Assembly: GCF_010389155.1 (NCBI RefSeq)
Contig: NC_057769.1
Coordinates: 25,854,735-25,918,734 of the forward strand
Direction: 5' to 3'
Length of the DNA: 64,000 nt
Source of the DNA: Erigeron canadensis
Lineage: Eukaryota > Streptophyta > Magnoliopsida > Asterales > Asteraceae
Positions 59,216 to 64,000 of the stretch are shown here, piece after piece. The translations under genes and the position numbers were made by a program. Numbering within the stretch: the stretch's first letter is position 1; each line of letters starts with the position of its first letter. Below the pieces are notes generated by a model. It was given only the letters and a program-made list of their open reading frames with translations. It ran no database searches and was not told the origin of the DNA.

Positions 59216-60576
59216 TACATGATGCCGTTCGTTTGTTTGAGCAATGTACAGTTCATCCCCTTTATGATAGAGTTTCGGGTTCTTCACAGAACCATGCTAA
59301 GTTGGCCATATTTGTGATTGTGAAGAACCTTTGAATTGCATATGTTGTAATGGACTTCGTCCATGTTTTGCTCTCTGCATATTACCCCTTAAAAAAAGGT
59401 ACCACAGATGCCGAAATCTCCATTGAAGGAGTTAATTACTTGCAAAGATTTTTATTCTTTCCTTTTATGGTTTGGGGGAGTATCTAATTCCTGATTCTGT
59501 ATTTATAAATTTAAAATTAATTACAAAATGTGAAAGGGGATCTTAATATTTGTTCTTCCCTTTTGTCTAATTATGTCATTTTGAGGGCTAACTCTATCTT
59601 TAGCGCCCTTGTTTAAATTGGCTGATATTGCCGTACTTGACCTTTTGACATTAAAGCTCAATTTTGTAAATCTGCTTTATTTAAGGCAAATATCTACATA
59701 TCTTCAATGTAGCTTAAAATCTCCAACCTTTTGGCTAATTAGATACATTGAATATCACTAAAATAAAGATTTTAGAATTCGATCTGCGTAGGCAATAGGA
59801 TGTTCTGCCAATGATGACTAGTCAAACTGGTCAGATGCATTTCAGGTTTTACTCAAGGTCTTAGTTCGATCTTTAGGGATGATAAGTCTTGGAGTTTTTT
59901 CCTCTGAATATTTGTAACGACCCATGGTCAACATTTCGTTGTCTAGGGTACGTGCAATGCTTCGTCATTATATCGTGAGGTTTCCTTGATGTCACATACT
60001 GACATACCGGCTGAATGTTTGAAAAAAAAATAGGAAGTTCTATCTGATAATACGGAGCTCTTTTCTTTTTAGTTTTTCCTTTCCCTGTCGCTATGTAGGG
60101 TGATTGTGGACAAAAAAAATGGGGACCTTGTCTACTCGAGTCTTGACAAGCTAATGGACTTGGTCCTTCACTTAAAGCAACAAAAGAGCACTTCTAACTT
60201 TAGGATTACTTTAGCTGTAGCTCCGGTTTTGTGATGTCAAGCGACGTCAAATTAAAATACCGAACAAATATAAGCTGTCGTTTGAAAGGTGGTGATCCAA
60301 AATCACATCAAAAAACTTATCTAACTTTTCTTAAAGACATGTAATTACAAGACAAATTGTAGCAAACTAGCAACACTTCCATCTTATTTAGACATTAGGT
60401 ATTATCAGTGCCAAGCCAAAATAGTGAAATACCCAACAAACATTAGCTCCTCGTCGAAAAGGTGATGATCGAACCGCGCTTCACAAAACTTGTCTTCTAA
60501 AGTTCCAATTGACTAATTTTTTTTTTTCACGAACAAGACCAATTGTTGTAACTTGTTAGGTTTTGTCCACTAAATA
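59216..60576. other. Metacaspase 3' region and intergenic stretch
   Basis: The 3'UTR probably extends to about 59400-59500 (an AAAAAAAGG spot at 59390 is genomic). Further on, two diverged ~180-bp repeats (about 60225-60355 and 60405-60520) share AAATACCGAACAAA/AAATACCCAACAAA, TCGWYNGAAAGGTGRTGATC and CAAAACTTRTCT. No gene was seen. Confidence 0.5.
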
Positions 60577-61373
60577 TTTACCAATATACTAAAACAGGAT
60601 TGTAGTACTCTTCAAACGACATGTGGCGAGATCCTTGATCGACATGTGTCTTTTTTTTTAATTTTTTAAATACGTATATTTAATTAAAGAATCCTAATCC
60701 CATTATGTTTCTAATTAAAGTTAATTAAATTAGTGAATCTTATTTATATGGAAACAACATCATATGATTTTAATCTATACGATTATTATCCATATAATCT
60801 TTTAACGAGTAATAATAATATAAATTAATCCATGGAGATAACTTTTTTTATTTTTCCTATTTTTACTTTTTATAATAAAATGTTCAAATTTAATAGGTAA
60901 TTAGAAACCATATTGATTGTAAAGTAAATTTTTTATTTTGTTATATTGATAGATTATTTTTATTATTATTGTTATTGATATTGATATTGTAAAATTCTAA
61001 GTTAATTGATATGGGGTTTTAAAAAATTATTCTTTCACAACAAGGATGTTGTTTTTCATATTTTGAACAATTTTTTACCTTATGAAATTTTAGACTATAC
61101 GTTTAATTTGGGGAAGAGCATATAAATAAATTTAGGTTGATAGATTTAACTTCGTTTTTTTTCTTAATTATATGCTATAATCTTTTTAAAATTTTTTTGG
61201 AACGGCGCCAATCTTTTTAAAATTTATTTATGGTTTATAAATGTTTAAAGTGGCATTACATGGTTTATGCATCAAATAGTCATATAGAGATATAAACTTT
61301 AATATAACAAAATAAAATAAAATTATAAATATTATTAGTCAATTCGTGCATCCCGTACGGGTATTAGTACTAG
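60577..61373 (+). mobile_element. Non-autonomous Helitron
   Basis: It begins TTTACCAATATACTAAAACAGG after A60576 (TC mutated to TT, judging by the 46268-47104 copy) and ends with hairpin CCCGTACGGG, TATTAGTA and CTAG before T61374. Shared blocks ACATGTGGCGAGATCC and GATCGACATGTGTC align with the second copy. It is 797 bp and non-coding. Confidence 0.75.
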
Positions 61374-62859
61374 TTATCATATATAAGTCTAGCAAAAGCT
61401 TGGATAACGACAAGTGACTTGTTCATATACTGTCAATTACCGATGATTTCAAAATTTCTCTTTGAGTGGTATCAATTACTGAATTGCATATTGTTATATA
61501 GCCAGATTGGTATAGAAAAACTATACGAAGTTCCGTACATGACGTATGATGTAATGACAAAATACATTTGACTGCATTGAAAAATACTAGAAACCTATTG
61601 TACATGCGCGCTAAATATATTGATAGGCCACCTGCATCTAGAACTTAGGAGAGACATTCTATAATTATCAAATTGTCAAAATTATGACTAGTAGAACTAC
61701 CTAAAATATTTTATCCAGATATGACCTTAGACTATTTTAAGCTCTTGCCTATTTTTTTTGAAACGCAGGAATGAAAAAATGACTAATACTTCCACGCGGA
61801 TACGTTCATACCAGTTCGACTACTGACAACACTCTAAAGGGTTCGTTCCCGATGTATTAGTTGAGTTTTGCATTATTAAGTGACACAGACGGAAATTATG
61901 GATAGATAATTGATTCTGTTGATTCGAAGAATGCCCAGAAACAATTTTTCTAAAATTAGTTGATTCTAAAAGACGACCAAAAATTAGGGATTTTTACACA
62001 AACACATACATGTGCAGGGAAAAATGAATTTTTGATTTATGATGAACTGATCATTTTCCCATGTTGTGATACATATAAATAGAGTTGCAAATTTCGAATG
62101 GGCCTCAAAATATAAGTGGGCCCAAAAGTTATAACAAAAAGAAAATCTGAAAAAACCGAAACAACTTATAAAATGGTCCAAAACTCATAGAAAAAGGCCG
62201 TTTTGGGGCTCGAAGGTTGACCTTTGGCGGTTTGCAACTTGATGCGTCTCGTTTCTGCGGTCGTTTTGACTGGTCATACGCCCAAAACGGAGCCCTGTAG
62301 CTCAAGTTATGCCCATTTTAGTGAGAGCCTCTTTTGTCTTGACTTTCTAAGTACAAAAGGGCCAAATTATCAATGCTTGGGCTTGGGCCTGCATCATTAA
62401 GGCCGCTCACCACATTTGTATGTGACAGGATACGAACCTATCTAAGTGGTTAACATATTTGATAAACGTTTTCCCCCTTTAGCCAAATATAGGCAAATTG
62501 AATCTGACTATGTTACACTGTTTGAGTAAATATAAAACTAAGTTTTGAGATGAAGCTTAATGGGTATTTCATGACTGAAGATGTATAGATGCTAGTGTTA
62601 TCAGCCTTGAAAGAGATATGGATACGTAGTCTTTATCAAGTATTGTTTTACTTTTTAGATGAGAGACGAAATTCTATTGATGAGGATCTTGTTGCTTGTT
62701 GGAATTAGGTTGAACTACAATCTTGTTGCTTAGTATATTGAACTACAATCTTAAATACATTGATAATATAAAAGGTCATAGGGATTATGATTACGTATAC
62801 CCGGATCAAGCCATTCCGTCAAGTTTTCACGTGGCTATCACGTGCAGGAGTAATATTAT
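61374..62859. other. Intergenic stretch, no gene seen
   Basis: GC-richer DNA at 62185-62400 (GGCCGTTTTGGGGCTCGAAGG, CCCAAAACGGAGCCCTGTAG) looks like a worn retrotransposon piece but has no ends. A minus-strand tRNA-like B-box TAGGTTCGTATCC (62428-62440) with an A-box-like partner follows. No coding pattern was found. Confidence 0.45.
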
Positions 62860-63160
62860 CTTTTCATACAAAACATAAGGACCCCATGGCAAGTGAACTC
62901 GAAAAAAGGACCCTTATTGCTAAAATGAAAAAAACAAAGGAACTAATCTTACAATTAACACATTAAGAACTTTTTTAAATAAATAAAAGATTGTAAAATA
63001 AGTTTTTAATTTTTCTTTTCAAAACTAATTAATATATAAACTTTATTTATTATTTAAGGTTAATAACTAAGATATTTTACGTCAAGAGTTAGATATTTAT
63101 TAAAAAATAAACTTGTCTGAATAATATAAATGTCATATATGGTATTTTAGTTCTTTATTT
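62860..63160. mobile_element. Worn fragment of the 50727-type Mutator-like element
   Basis: The blocks CCCTTATTGCTAAAATGAAAAAA, GGAACTAATCTTACAATTAACA and AATATAAATGTCATATATGGTATTTTAG match the left-arm interior of 50727-51847 in order. Its ends and opposite arm are missing. Confidence 0.6.
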
Positions 63161-64000
63161 AACTATTAAACATTTATGCAGTTGGTTGATTTATAAGTAT
63201 TAATTAATACGTGAATGTTTATTTTGATATAAATGCTTACAATTTTTTTTAATATATTTTAAATATATCAAGTATACGTTGTATTTTGTAGTACGTGAAA
63301 ATATATTTTTAGTAATTTAATTAGGTAATAATAATGAAAAGTAAGAAAATGTTAATAACTAATTAAGTATTTAGTAAAACTTATTCTTTAATAAAAAGAC
63401 TAAAAAGTATAATTTAGTGATGGATTATAAAAAAATTTAAATTAATAAAACTTTTTTTAAACAATTATTATTAGTAATATATATATATTTTTTTTGGTTT
63501 ACAATTTTAGCTGTTAATTAAGTTTTTTAGTTGTTTAATAAATGGTTAAATTAGTAGTTTTTTAGTATGTATAAAGAAAATAGAAAGATAAATATAATTA
63601 TCTTTTAATTTTTTTTAAAAAGGTTATAAAACTTACTATAATTTAACGAAAATAGTCAAAATATAATTACAATTCACTAAAAAAAAACCAAATAGGTATG
63701 TTATAACAAAATACAAGAAAGTTCACAAATTACAAAAAAAAAAATAACATTAAAGTATTATAAAACTAATTTTTAATAAAATTCAAAAAATAAAAAATGT
63801 GAATACCGGAAGTACCGGAATGGTAATATCGAAAATACCAGAAATAGTTGTACCGAGTTACCTTCTAACCGGTATTACGGGTAATACTACTGGTATTTAA
63901 AACATTGTATGTGCATGTTTGCATTTGAAAGTGATTGAGCAGGTCCTAAAATGTAGTTATATAGGCTTTTGTTATGTTTGAATTAAATTGGTACGGTAGT
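63161..64000. other. Very AT-rich end of the window
   Basis: No gene was seen. A cluster of ACCGGAAGTACCGG/TACCGGTATT-like repeats is at about 63795-63900, similar to 43655-43770. The rest is A/T runs. Confidence 0.5.

Overview
This is a plant nuclear window, AT-rich and intron-rich, from a eudicot. Composition, transposon types and intron style suggest an Asteraceae-like genome, but that placement is inference, not proof. Three intact protein genes can be read, all on the + strand: (1) a small two-exon FCS-like zinc finger (FLZ) gene, CDS 25866-26488; (2) a large eIF4G gene, CDS 33960-42132 in ten coding exons plus a 5'UTR intron; (3) a type I metacaspase gene with an LSD1-type zinc finger, CDS 55531-59215 in five exons. 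Exon boundaries were set by hand from GT/AG sites, frame continuity and family knowledge; every splice keeps the frame.

Most of the rest is transposon-derived. Six long terminal repeats stand alone with 5-bp target duplications and no internal region: 6322-10870 (with 6861-9560 nested in it), 15192-17503, 44342-46033, 48348-49989 and 52064-55210. They share TGTRACACCC-type ends and an internal module that looks like Tekay/Del-type Gypsy LTRs. Short non-autonomous Helitrons are abundant (37-418, 14385-14735, 27428-27755, 31124-31400, 31401-31760, 46268-47104, 47911-48090, 56341-56626, 60577-61373); several end in CTCG rather than the usual CTRR. Cut-and-paste elements include two long-TIR Mutator-like elements (21330-22923 and 50727-51847), a CACTA foldback, hAT, Harbinger/Tourist and Stowaway MITEs, and a 3' LINE fragment.

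The most notable items are a Pack-MULE (21330-22923) carrying two exons and the intervening intron of an atypical short-chain dehydrogenase gene; a 42-nt U2 snRNA 5' fragment inserted in the last metacaspase intron with a 15-bp target duplication; three hairpins with compensated arm changes inside one LTR; and the CTCG-ended Helitrons.

The three host genes have unrelated jobs (SnRK1-linked adaptor, translation initiation, cell-death protease) and are simply neighbours. Transposons touch them directly: a solo LTR ends about 320 bp before the metacaspase start codon, a Helitron lies in its first intron, the U2 insert in its fourth, and a MITE-like element in an eIF4G intron. No rRNA, intact tRNA, CRISPR or prokaryotic features were seen.
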